Below the pieces are notes generated by a model, which searched no databases, was not told the origin of the DNA, and was given only the letters and a program-made list of their open reading frames with translations. A stretch of DNA of 64,000 nt from Paroedura picta (lineage: Eukaryota > Chordata > Lepidosauria > Squamata > Gekkonidae), in assembly GCF_049243985.1 (NCBI RefSeq), contig NC_135373.1:99257213-99321212 (forward strand), written 5' to 3'. The stretch's first letter is position 1; every line of letters starts with the position of its first letter. Shown here piece by piece: positions 34,709-44,812 of this stretch. A program made the translations under genes and the position numbers.

Positions 34709-34770
34709 TATATTTGTTTGTTTGTTTATTTCTATGCTGCTCTTCCCTACGGCTCTGGGCGGTTTACATT
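34709..34770 (-). repeat. CR1/L2-type LINE tail
   Basis: TTTGTTTGTTTGTTTATTTC and CTCTGGGCGGTTTACATTAA is a reversed LINE 3' tail directly left of the first Helitron. Confidence 0.5.
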
Positions 34771-34914
34771 AAATGTTGTGGAATGCTTACGTGGAATATA
34801 TTATAACTAGATTTTAAGCCCATTTTATATTAGAATAAAATGGGCGCTAGCTACTGTCCCTGGGGACAGCGCTTGGTGGCTGGCAAGGGTGGGAGAACAT
34901 GGGAGAGGCTCCTG

Positions 34915-36115
34915 CGCGCCCGGGAAGGGCGCAGGGCGGCTCGGCCGCCCTGCGCCCTCCCCGGGCGCGCAGAAGCCATTCTCCCCTCCCAGCCCCCCAA
35001 CTGCAAAGGCTTCTGAGCGCCCCGGAAGGGCGCAGGGCGGCTCGGCCGCCCTGCGCCCTCCCCGGGCACGCAGAAGCCATTCTCCCCTCCCAGCCCCCCA
35101 ACTGCAAAGGCTTCTGAGCGCCCCGGAAGGGCGCAGGGCGGCTCGGCCGCCCTGCGCCCTCCCCGGGCGCGCAGAAGCCATTCTCCCCTCCCAGCCCCCC
35201 AACTGCAAAGGCTTCTGCGCGCCCGGGAAGGGCGCAGGGCGGCTCGGCCGCCCTGCACCCTCCCCGGGCGTGCAGAAGCCATTCTCCCCTCCCAGCCCCC
35301 CAACTGCAAAGGCTTCTGCGCGCCCCGGGCGCGCAGAAGCCATTCTCCCCTCCCAGCCCCCCAACTGCAAAGGCTTCTGCGCGCCCGGGAAGGGCGCAGG
35401 GCGGCTCGGCCGCCCTGCACCCTCCCCGGGCGTGCAGAAGCCATTCTCCCCTCCCAGCCCCCCAACTGCAAAGGCTTCTGCGCGCCCCGGGCGCGCAGAA
35501 GCCATTCTCCCCTCCCAGCCCCCCAACTGCAAAGGCTTCTGCGCGCCCCGGAAGGGCGCAGGGCGGCTCGGCCGCCCTGCGCCCTCCCCGGGCGCGCAGA
35601 AGCCATTCTCCCCTCCCAGCCGCAAAGGCTTCTGAGCGCCCCGGAAGGGCGCAGGCCGGCTCGGCCGCCCTGCGCCCTCCCCGGGCGCGCAGAAGCCATT
35701 CTCCCCTCCCAGCCCCCCAACTGCAAAGGCTCCTGCGCGCCCGGGAAGGGCGCAGGGCGGCTCGGCCGCCCTGCGCCCTCCCCGGGCGCGCAGAAGCCAT
35801 TCTCCCCTCCCAGCCCCCCAACTGCAAAGGCTTCTGAGCGCCCGGGAAGGGCGCAGGGCGGCTTGGCCGCCCTGCGCCCTCCCCGGGCGCGCAGAAGCTA
35901 TTCTCCCCTCCTACCCCCCCAGCGGCAAAGGCTTCTGAGCGCCCGGGAAGGGCGCAGGGCGGCTTGGCCGCCCTGCGCCCTCCCCGGGCGCGCAGAAGCC
36001 ATTCTCCCCTCCTACCCCCCCAGCGGCAAAGGCTTCTGAGCGCCCGGGAACGGCGCAGGGCGGCTCAGCAAGCCGCCCTGCGCCGTCCCCGGGCCCGCAG
36101 AATCCTTTGTACTCC
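34915..36115. repeat. ~101-bp GC-rich palindromic minisatellite
   Basis: About eleven units carry the core GGGCGCAGGGCGGCTCGGCC and its complement, forming a hairpin in each unit, joined by CAGAAGCCATTCTCCCCTCC and CCCCCAACTGCAAAGGCTTC. Period is ~101 bp. Two short units near 35310 and 35470 lack the palindrome. Units at the right end (after ~35880) are diverged. Long open frames on both strands follow from the GC palindromes and do not encode a known protein. Confidence 0.92.
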
Positions 36116-36320
36116 CCCAGTTGGGGGAAGGCACAGGGAGCCGCAGGCCTACCTTCCCTTTCGGCGGCCAGCAGAGTAATGGCCGCCGTGCAGGGAAGGG
36201 TAGCCCTCGTCGGGGATGGGGCGGGTTGGGAGGCGCTTTGCGCCTCCCTATTGGCTGTAGTCCAGGCAAACAGCCAATCAGCAGCCGCGTTGTGCGCGGC
36301 TGCTGATTGACAGTTTGGGG

Positions 36321-36395
36321 CTGGACTGACAAGCGGAGGGCCCAATCGGGAGGCGCTTCGCGCCTCCCGATTGGGCCCTCCGCTTGTTAGTCCAG
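36321..36395. repeat. 75-bp near-perfect palindrome
   Basis: CTGGACTGACAAGCGGAGGG reads inward to AGGCGC, a 3-base TTC centre, then its complement out to CGCTTGTTAGTCCAG, with one mismatch. It lies in the 5' part of Helitron 1. Adjacent smaller hairpins at 36230-36300 (AGGCGCTTTGCGCCT, AGCCGCGTTGTGCGCGGCT) add to the structure. Confidence 0.9.
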
Positions 36396-36495
36396 GGGAA
36401 GGGGCCTATTGGCACCCTTCCTCATCCCGGACAGGGCCCGCCCTCGGGGCCCTTACTGTTTTATTTCTTCCGCTCCGCTAGGAGCGGTTAAAGAT

Positions 36496-38430
36496 AATGC
36501 AATAATTAACAAATAACAAAACATGGCATAACATATTCATAACATGACAGCCAGAATGGTGTTTTTAACAGAACAACAATGACAATCCCTGGGCAGGTCA
36601 GATTTGTCAGTCATGGAAGGGTGTCTGAGCGGGGGGAGGGTTTAGAAAACTCTTAGGTCCACCTCTAATCATATGAGTTCTCCCAGAAACTGTCTAACTG
36701 AAGCATGCTGGGATTTCCCAGTTGAAACCTGATTCCAAAGCAGTTGGGGGCTCAATTTCTACAGGGGCAATGTCATGTGGGAAGAGAGGGCTTCAGTCAC
36801 CCCGCTTCCAGGACTTAACCAAAAAACCCCCTGGGAGCACTGTTTGACTTACTGCATGCTACATATGTATCAATGAATTACATACAAGTTTCCTCAACAA
36901 ACATGGCTCCCTGTGGACGTTGGAAGTTAGGGAAATGGTACAGGGGAAGGCTTAAGCACATTTTAATGTGGTCCCAATATGAGTTGTGCCTTTGTCTGTG
37001 CTATACCTGAAAGTCATGGGTCCTAGCTGCAATTAAAAATGCTAGCTAAATCAAGTGGATCACCAAAGTGTGTGTAGAGCTGATCCAAGTTGGTGCATAA
37101 GTTCATGTGTGTGGGTTTGGCTTCCTAACATCAACATTAGTCCAAACAGGAACAGTTAGCCAGCTTTACAGATTAAGATCAGAATTCACATTAAAGTTGT
37201 TATGCATTCCACCCTGCCTTGGTTTGTTATCTGTTATTTCACCATGAAAATGCAATATTAAAGGCAGAGACACCTGAATTCAAATCCTTGATCTCCCATG
37301 GACTCTCCAAATGGTCTAGTCACTCACTCTCACTGTTGATTCTCATTTCTCAGATGGAAAACACTAATGGCCTGTCTCAGACAAAATGTGATTCAGTACG
37401 ACGTTATATATTCAGACCACTAAAGTAATTGGGGCAGCTCTTTCCATAAATCCAATCTGTGGTACTCTGCCAGCCCTGAAACTACAACTCTGTGGATCTC
37501 TGAACAGTTCTGAAGCAAGGTTTCATGCCTAGAATTTGAACAAAAAATAGCAAGTTTTTTTGAAAGGGCTATTAAAAGCACAATTAAAAAGTATGTACAT
37601 GTTTTGCTCTTTTAAAATTTACATTCCCAGAATTATATGAACCAAAACTTGGTCAGGGTTCAATAGCACAGCTATCTAAGAGAGAAGACATGGAAATGAA
37701 CAACTAACAGGGTAGTTTCTGAAAGTCTATCAGATGCCAGTGTCATAAACAAATGATAGGAAACATATAATATAAAATATGTAACTGCTGATATAACAGG
37801 CATGCAGATAAATGGGACAATCCCCCTAAGTACTAATATCTAAATTTTCATACACAGCTGGGGAGAGGTCAAAGAGATCCATCACATCACCCTAGAAAGC
37901 ACAATGCTTACATTCCTGTGACAGATGAAAAATAGTTTGTCCAGCACCTCACTCGCATTTGGATCCTGGTATTTTGCCCCATTTAAGCAACAGGTCTGCA
38001 AAACTGCCAATGTCTGTTCATATCCAATTAGACTTTACATGGCAAGTCAAATCCTTCAGGCCTCTTGTTGGTGTTTATCAAGGTTGCCTCCTCATGGTGC
38101 ACCCTGGATAGCACTAAAGAACTAGATAGAACTTCTGGCTGCCAGACAACCATAGGCTCTCCTGGCTATACTACACATGTGGAAATAAAAGATGTGAAGT
38201 GTTTGTTTTATATAAACAAAAGCAAAACATTAAGTTGAAAGTAAGGCCCTCTGATTTCAGTGAAGCTTGTCTTTATAATGGGATGGATTTAGGAATCTTT
38301 AGAAGACACTTTATAGTACAGTCCTCTTCAGCGTTGCTTTAGTTGAAGCCCACTGAAATTAACAGGATTGCACTCCTAGGCAGATCCCACTAATTTTAGT
38401 AAGATAAGCATTCACTTAACTGCTTTTTCA
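36496..38430. other. SGSM3 intron stretch with no recognised element
   Basis: About 1.9 kb of AT-rich sequence; the part at 38318-38400 resembles a short, widely repeated lizard fragment (see 42165). No coding or RNA gene is seen. Confidence 0.5.
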
Positions 38431-38434
38431 TGTT

Positions 38435-38660
38435 ATCAACATGTAGTGGATAGAGTGTCAAGCTAGGACCTGGGACAACCAAATTAAGATACCTGGTCAG
38501 CCCCGGAAGCTCCCTTGGGGAATTTGGGCCTGCCACACAGTCTTAGCCTAACTGGCCACACAGGACTTTTGTAAGGATAAATGGAGGATAGAAGAACAAT
38601 GTGAGAAGTCAACTGGGTCTACACTGGAGAGAAAAGTGGGATATAAATAAAAAATAAGCT
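38435..38660 (+). repeat. Old tRNA-derived SINE
   Basis: ATGTAGTGGATAGAGTGTCA is an A-box-like head; TTTGTAAGGATAAATGGAGG and GAAAAGTGGGATATAAATAA are the body and tail of the diverged Sauria type. Confidence 0.5.
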
Positions 38661-39123
38661 ACAAGTCTTAGCCTGATCTTGTTAAAATATATGAAACAGA
38701 ATGATTCAATATAAGGCATAAAAAATCTTCAGTTCTTATCAGTCAACACAGGTGTTTCCTGGAGTAAACCAAACCTATGCAAACAATATAAATTGTTCAA
38801 CCTGACATGTGAAATTTGTAAAAAAAAAAAAAAAAAACTAAGTATCATGTTGCAAAAGATAAACTACGCCAACTGAAGGAATTGTTTCAGCCACTCCTTA
38901 ATCCTGTTATACCCCATCTGTTAGGAGTGTCTTCTACGATGTTAATTTAACTGAAGTTAGGTACATAACTTCTTTTCTACCTACAAAAAGCAAATACTAA
39001 CTTGGGCAATTAATGGCATTAATAGGTAAGAATGGATACCTGCTTGGCACCTTTAAGACCAAAGACATTTATTCAAGAAATAAACTGTCATTTGTAAGTA
39101 CACTTGATAATATATCTCAAGAA

Positions 39124-39485
39124 TCTATTACCATTAATAAAGGCATTAAGGGATGGTAGGAGGAGGTGGGCTTCACCGCCTAAGTACTGTCCCAGCTGTC
39201 CCATTTCTGATTGGCTTTCTGTCTAATGAATGGCCAATCAGAAAGGAAGTCCCACCTCTGGTTGTGTCCCCCTCCAACTTCTTCCATTTGGAAGATGTAC
39301 ACAGCCTCCGCCTTCCTCGGCAGCCCTTTTGCAGGTGGTGGTGGGTGGAGCCAGATCCCCACCGGCTATCACCCTCCTCGCCCTGAAAAAACACCCACCG
39401 AGGCCTTTCCAGGGCTTGGCTGTCCTGCCCGTGGTAGGTAGCTAGTGCCTGTTGTAATGCTATATATAATGGCCTTTGCTGCTAG
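39124..39485 (+). mobile_element. Non-autonomous Helitron 3 (362 bp)
   Basis: Begins TCTATTACCATTAATAAAGG after an A. It ends with an imperfect hairpin GCCTGTTGTAATGC to ATAATGGCC, then TTTGCTG and CTAG at 39482-39485. The base after CTAG is A rather than T, so this call is weaker than the other two. Confidence 0.65.
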
Positions 39486-39489
39486 AAGA

Positions 39490-40753
39490 ATATAATATCT
39501 TTAAAAGTCTGCCTGTGCATGAAGGTTTACATTATGAATAAAACTTTATTGGTCTTATAGGTTTCACTAGACTCCAACTTTGTTCTGCTGTTTCAAATCA
39601 ACATAGCTGCCCAGCTGCGCTTCTGCCCACTCTCAATTCACTCCTCAAGATCATCTGGATCCTCAGGTTTTTCTCTGGCAACTCATAACATTTATATAGG
39701 CTTAGAGTCCCAAGAAGTCTTATACCAATGTTTAAATGAGACATTGCAAGCAAAAATAAATGCAATGATAATCACATGATCAGCATGCTTTTGTTAGATT
39801 GTCATAAACTGTAAGAGAGGGTAGGAGCCTGAAGAACTATACAGAGAGGAAAATGAAGGGCTATTGTCTTCACTAAATCTTGACCACTACCTGTGCTCAT
39901 GTGTCTAAACTACAGTAATTATAGTTTGACCTAACTAGTAGATGGCGCATATAAGGCTACAACTTATGTCTGAACTGTGAGCTGCATCTTGTATAAACTG
40001 GCTCCTTGCATCATACCAGCTAATGCTGGCACAAGACAGGCCTCCACAGTCTTCATAATGCCAGTGGGATAAGCTGGCACTAAAATGAAATTGGTAAATT
40101 TATCTTGAAAATTAGCTGCTAATCTCTCATCTCTAAAACAAACTCCACCATGGTACTTTAACTGTCAATTCTTTTTAGCTGATCTCTTCCTCTCTTTTTT
40201 GAAGTTTCTCATGGAAGAAAGATTCCTGTTTCAGAGCATTCCAGGCATTCAATTGGTACTATGCAAAACTCTGATTTTCCCCCAGAGATTTTCTCTAATA
40301 TCCAAAACAGCATTTTATACACAAATTCTTCTTAATGGTGATAACCATATCAAAATCCTAGGTGCTAACTTTTCAAGGATTTTTCCAACCCCCCATTTGA
40401 ATAAGGCCTCCAGTTTTCCAAACTGATATAAAAATATGAAGCTACAGAAAATCTATTTCTGTCTCAAGCAGTTTGTTTTGTTTTGCCTTGTTTCTTAGGA
40501 GGAAAAGGTATTTGACCTCTTAAGGGAGAACAGTTGATTTTACATTATTCCCCCCAACATGATTACAAGAGAACACTGTATTGACATCTAAAGAAACCAA
40601 GCAATTTCTGAAATTCAGCTTTCCTTAATTTCTCAGGAACTAAGTACCATATACATACCACATCAGAATAACTTCCTCATATGGCCTTTAAGGTGCTTGG
40701 AACAACTGTACTAGTATTTGGCCTCAGTAAAGTTATTTTACGTTATTCCAATA
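39490..40753. other. SGSM3 intron stretch, mostly unrecognised
   Basis: 39525-39610 is a fragment of the repeat with TTGGTCTTATAGG and CAAATCAACATAGCTGCCC (family not assigned). The rest is AT-rich with no element recognised. Confidence 0.5.
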
Positions 40754-41724
40754 CTAGTAGTAAAGCCCGTTGTGTGCTGTGATACAATGGGCTCATGGCT
40801 TGGTGAGGGTTTTATGCCTCACTTGGAAGCTGGCAACCTTAAGAGAAGGTCTCTCTGTGCACAACAGCAAAAACAGGTTCAAGCACACCTAGGAAGTGTG
40901 GAATTCCAGAACATAAACCTACACCTATCAGGCATCTCCTTGCTGCAATGTTTTCTTGACCTGAAATAGCTAGGGGCACTATGTGACTAGTTGGGTGGCT
41001 GTGGAGGCATTATACCCTTTTGAGGCCCCTCTTTCAAACCTCAAGGAATATTTCTAACACAGGTGTGGCCTGGAGATATCCTGGAATTACAGCTCATCTC
41101 CAGACTATAAAGATCAGCTCTCCAACAGAACTGGCTGCTTTGGGGGTAGACAGAGATGTTGTGTAAAAGAAACTTTTGAGGCCTCCCACACAGTTTGTTG
41201 TGGAGATTAAATACTTGAGGCCTACTGCACAGGGTTGTTGTGCAGATAAAACAGGAGGCAACCCCCCCCCACCGCAACCCTGTGCAGTAGACCTCATGTA
41301 TTTCATCTCCACAGCAACCTTGCATGGTAGGCACCAAATAGCCAGAGAGTGATGGAGAAGAGACACTCATGGCTTGACTGCGTCTTCCCTCCAGAAGCAA
41401 GGCTGGCCACAGCAGCATTTTATGTGCAAAGGGGCTTTTCTGTGGCCTCCCTGTCAGCCAGCTGTTAGGCAGAAGGGGAAAGCTTTCCCCCTCAAAAGGA
41501 AAACACACCCATGCCCTCAGACTCCCCTGTGTTGCTCGCAGAAACGCCTCCCTCACCACAGTCAGGGGTTGTTAGAAGCTCCTTTGCAGCAGGCCTGAAG
41601 GGAGGGGGGAGTGCAGAATCTTGAGCAAGAGCAGCAGTTGGACCTGGAGGAGGGGGCAATTCCACCAATAGGAGGCTTTGGAACCTTCAGCATTTTGTTA
41701 AGGTCATGATTTTATTTATATAGA
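40754..41724 (-). mobile_element. Non-autonomous Helitron 2 (971 bp)
   Basis: On the minus strand it begins TCTATATAAATAAAATCATG after A, a textbook Helitron 5' end. It ends GCCCATTGTATCAC, loop, ACAACGGGC, then TTTACTA and CTAG, followed by T. It shares the hairpin-plus-7-bases-plus-CTAG end with Helitron 1. No replication ORF. A reversed piece of another repeat appears nested at about 41060-41115. Confidence 0.88.
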
Positions 41725-41874
41725 TATTTTTCCTACTCTGCATTAGTATTTTCTTGCCTAGGCATTTGCAAAGTGTTTAATTTCACTGTTTATACAGACC
41801 TCTGAAATTTATTCCTATTCAAGCCTAAGTAGACAAAGTAATGAGAATAGGGACTATAAACAATATAACAGTTT

Positions 41875-42045
41875 GAGTCTAGTGGCACTTTTAAGACCAA
41901 CAAAGTTTAACTCTGGGTATATGCTTTTGTGTGCATGCACATGAAAGCTTCTACTCAGAATTAAGCTTTATTGGTCTTAAAGATGCCACTGGAGTCAAAC
42001 TTTGTTCTGTTGATCCAAACCAACACAGCTACCCATATAAACATG
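41875..42045. repeat. Inverted-arm repeat, unclassified
   Basis: AGTGGCACTTTTAAGACCAA at left is complemented by TTGGTCTTAAAGATGCCACT at right, followed by CCAACACAGCTACCC. Related single-arm pieces lie at 39525-39610, 45135-45178 and 61715-61830. The inverted partial copy could fit a Penelope-like element, but I cannot assign it. Confidence 0.5.
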
Positions 42046-43295
42046 TGCAAGTTAATCTTATGCAATTTTAGCCATAAAAGAGCTATTATTCCACTTTAAT
42101 AGCTAACAAGTTTTATTCCGATTCTAACATAAGATAAAGAGATCCCTGCCAATGAAGACAAGTACGCACACTGAATTCAGTGGACTTACTTCCAAGTGAG
42201 TGTAAACGGAACTGCAATCTTAGGAATTAAGTAACATTGAAAAAGGGATCAGATCATTAGGCCACAGTTCTGTTCAATTACAAGATCTACTAATTCCAGG
42301 GAACTTCCTTTTTAGTAAATGTGCATTAAACTTTAAACACATAGTTTTTTAGGGCAAAGAATGTCAAAGGGAAACAGACAATATAACAGGTGTGGAACTG
42401 AGAGTCTGGAAACACAGAAAGAAAAATGAACAGAGCATAAATAGGCTCTGAACAAATTCAATTAAACCTGACAATGCTTTGAAAAAATGAGTCAGAGAAT
42501 TGCAGTGTGGACATGTGAGTCACCAGATAAATATAAAAAGAAAACTTTCAATGAGGCATATGAAAAAAGATTGTTATCACTCCAGTTTAAGGTGAAACAC
42601 ACACATTTCATAAAATTAAATTGTAAACTATAATATCACTCATGAATTTCATTTTCATTCTCTCATGTACCAGTCTTCAGAATTTACAAAAAATCAAAGC
42701 CAGACCTTGATCTGGAAAATTTTCAACAGATCCATTAAAATTCAAACCATGCAGTTGCAGTTCTAGTAAATTCTAAGCCCAAACAGATCCTTGCAGCAAG
42801 AATGGGATCCAAGACGTTTCAAAGTAATTGGAAAGAAGGAAGGGCATTAAAGTATATATCAGCAGGGAAGACTAGACAGGAAAGGGACTTGGAAATTTAC
42901 CGGGAGTAGATTGAATGTTATTGTATGGAATGGATTGACTTGTACTTGCACTTGGAACAGCTTGTTTTGGGAATCGGAGATTTTGCTGCATTGACTGTGG
43001 CAATAAATGTCTATAATAACATGCTTATAAGCATCTCTTCTGCATGCTCTCTTCTTGGAAAAGTTATTCATAGCTATAGCGTTTCTTGAAGGAGTAGTAA
43101 ATTATAAACATGTAAAGAAAGGAGACAGGAAGTTGCACAGGTAAGAGATGCTACAGTACAGAACCAGGAAAAAAGCTCTTCCCAGGCTACTGTGTGTCAA
43201 GTCATTCTCGCTCTGAGTCATGGAAACATATGAATGTAGTGTTTTTCAGGTCCCCCCCCCCCAAAAAAAATGTTTCACTTACTAACCATCTATGT
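42046..43295. other. SGSM3 first-intron stretch, mostly unrecognised
   Basis: 42165-42235 carries CAGTGGACTTACTTCCAAGT, a short fragment common in lizards and seen again near 50550. The rest is AT-rich with nothing identified. Confidence 0.5.
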
Positions 43296-43309
43296 AATGC
43301 AAATTTGAT

Positions 43310-43520
43310 AGTGCCCTGATCTGGGTGGCCCAGGCTAAGCAGTGTCAAGATCTTAACATTTGGATGGGGGACTAGCAAGGAATTCCAGGGTCTCTATGCA
43401 GGAGCAGCAAACCACCTTTTGCAGTCATTTGCCTTGAAAATCCTAAGGAGTCGCCATAAGTCAGTTTTGGCTTAATTGTACTTCACACACACAAACACAC
43501 ACACACACACACACTCATGT
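43310..43520 (+). mobile_element. 5S rRNA-derived SINE with (AC)n tail
   Basis: AGGCTAAGCAGTGTCAAGAT and ACATTTGGATGGGGGACTAG correspond to the internal control region of 5S rRNA (AAGCTAAGCAGGG, TTGGATGGGAGACC). The 5S part is followed by a non-5S body (CAAACCACC, GCCATAAGTCAG) and a CACACA tail. It is a SINE3-type retroposon, not a 5S gene. Confidence 0.85.
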
Positions 43521-43704
43521 AAATTAGGGACCATTCTTTTTCAAAGAGGAGAGCCGCAGAGGACCCCTACCTGCCGGACTAGCAGGCTACCCATCTCCAT
43601 CGATCTTGCAGTGGGGCTGGTGGAGACGACTAAAATGTACACACGCATGTTTGTTTCCATTTGGACCAGATTCTTGGCAAGCCTTCAGTGCCGCTTTTCC
43701 TTCT

Positions 43705-43740
43705 CTCCCCCCCCCCACCCCCACCCCCACCCCCCGGATC
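43705..43740 (-). other. G-quadruplex-forming run
   Basis: The plus strand reads CCCCCCCCACCCCCACCCCC and onward, so the SGSM3 sense strand carries at least four G runs of five or more split by single T bases. It lies in intron 1, ~400 bases after the predicted exon 1 donor. Second, weaker C-rich blocks are near 43940-43975. Confidence 0.75.
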
Positions 43741-44240
43741 TCTCGCCTTTCAACGAAGCAGCAGAAGCAGCAGCTGTAGCAAATGCTCGCTAGGCACCCT
43801 CAAAACGGGTCTTGATTTTGGGCTCCCAACCCAAACCGACGCCGTGTGACTCGCCCTCCGCGGCTCTTCACCCGCCTTTTTGCTTACTCCCCAGCCGTGC
43901 CTGCGCCGATCCTGCGGCCGGTTGCCTCTCTGTGGCTGCCCCCCCCCAACCCCAGCCTGCAGCCCCCCCCCCGCTCCCTTCACGCCTTTTTCTCGCCGAC
44001 CGCCTCTTCCATATGGCTCGACCCCAACCCCTCTCCTCTCGGAGCCGCTGCCGCTTACCCCTCATCCTCCTCAGAGAGGGGCGTCCCAGGCGGCAAGCCT
44101 CCCTTTCCTCGCGCAGAAGCTCCAGGCACCCACCTCCGGACTGCGCTCCTGCCCGCTCTCAATTCGCCCCTCAACAAGTTCCTGTCAGAGCCGACCTAAA
44201 GCACGACGCACGCGCAGCAAGAGGAAGGCGCAGAGAGCTA

Positions 44241-44253
44241 TGGGAATTGCAGT
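44241..44253 (-). promoter_or_regulatory. ZNF143/THAP11-like site
   Basis: Minus strand ACTGCAATTCCCA, one base off the ACTACAATTCCCA core known for ZNF143/THAP11 promoter binding. It is inside the predicted exon 1/start region of SGSM3. Confidence 0.5.
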
Positions 44254-44691
44254 CCCGGAGAACTCTCTTTCCACGTCATGGCTACGCTTTCTTCCGGTAG
44301 CGGCCGGCCCTCTCGGGATTTCGGTGGACCGTTTCCTGCTTCGCTGGCGGCCCCTGCAGGCCTCCTACAAAACTGCAGCCCCTCGCCCGGGTCCCCAAAG
44401 CGACCACGCCGCCGAGGCCGGGCTGTGCGCAGGCGGCGCTTCCAGCCTTAGCCGCACCCGCGGAGCTTAGCCCAGAGCCGGGCGGCGAAGAGCTTTCTCG
44501 GCCAGGAAGTAACGGAGTCTCCAGGGGTGGCTGGGAACCTCGGCAAGGAACACAGAGTTCCTTTCCCCACAAAGAACCGCCTGTTATTCAATGGCAGCGC
44601 AACTTGTGCGGTTTTTAAGAGTTTATAAACATTGTGTGCGAGCTCTTTGTCTGTGGTAAAACAAGGTGGCTTCTTAAAACACCAGCTAGAG

Positions 44692-44804
44692 CTGCGGCCC
44701 TCGAGATGTCCATGGACTACAATTCCCATGAGCTCCTGCCAGCGAGGCGCTCATGGGAATTGTAGTCCATGGACATCTCGAGGGCTGCAGTTTGACTACC
44801 CCCG
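44692..44804. mobile_element. Palindromic hAT-type MITE, copy 4, one end lost
   Basis: The body CTGCGGCCCTCGAGATGTCC to GTTTGACTACCCCCG lacks the left-terminal ~14 bases, yet an exact 8-bp duplication AGCTAGAG flanks it at 44684-44691 and 44805-44812. It lies between ADSL and SGSM3, ~400 bp upstream of the SGSM3 start region. Confidence 0.9.
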
Positions 44805-44812
44805 AGCTAGAG

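Larger units (their letters stand above)
34807..36494 (-). mobile_element. Non-autonomous Helitron 1 with GC minisatellite
   Basis: On the minus strand it begins TCTTTAACCGCTCC (after A, 36495) and ends with hairpin GCCCATTTTATTCTAATATA pairing with AAATGGGC, then seven bases and CTAG, followed by T (34806). That is the Helitron rule: 5' TC, 3' hairpin plus CTAG, insertion between A and T, no target duplication. No Rep/helicase ORF is present. The interior holds a tandem array (34915-36115) and several palindromes. It lies in the SGSM3 intron between exons 1 and 2. Confidence 0.85.
43700..44560 (-). promoter_or_regulatory. SGSM3: CpG-rich SGSM3 promoter and noncoding exon 1
   Basis: This is the only CpG-dense, single-copy-looking island outside repeats, placed where SGSM3 must start. 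A strong minus-strand donor, CCGGAG followed by GTGGGT, lies at 44134, so noncoding exon 1 probably runs from about 44290 down to 44134. Candidate promoter motifs are an ETS/GABPA-type CTTTCTTCCGG at about 44286-44296, a second GGAAGT at ~44502, and a ZNF143/THAP11-like TGGGAATTGCAGT at 44241-44253. No TATA box is obvious. The exact start site cannot be read from sequence. Confidence 0.7.

Noticed and set aside
34825-35827. Open frames of 250-330 residues on both strands, rich in Gly, Arg, Ala and Pro
   Set aside because: They are produced by the GC-rich palindromic minisatellite, exist on both strands at once, and repeat the same peptide unit. No start context, splice sites or known domain.
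34915-36115. CRISPR-like direct repeats
   Set aside because: Units are ~101 bp with no unique spacers and lie within a Helitron in vertebrate DNA; a minisatellite, not CRISPR.
43310-43400. 5S rRNA gene
   Set aside because: Only part of the 5S sequence is kept, with mutations, fused to a non-5S body and an (AC)n tail; a SINE.
43812-44470. Long + strand ORFs (up to 196 residues) in the CpG island
   Set aside because: Overlapping Pro/Ser/Arg frames from GC-rich DNA at the SGSM3 promoter; no recognisable protein.
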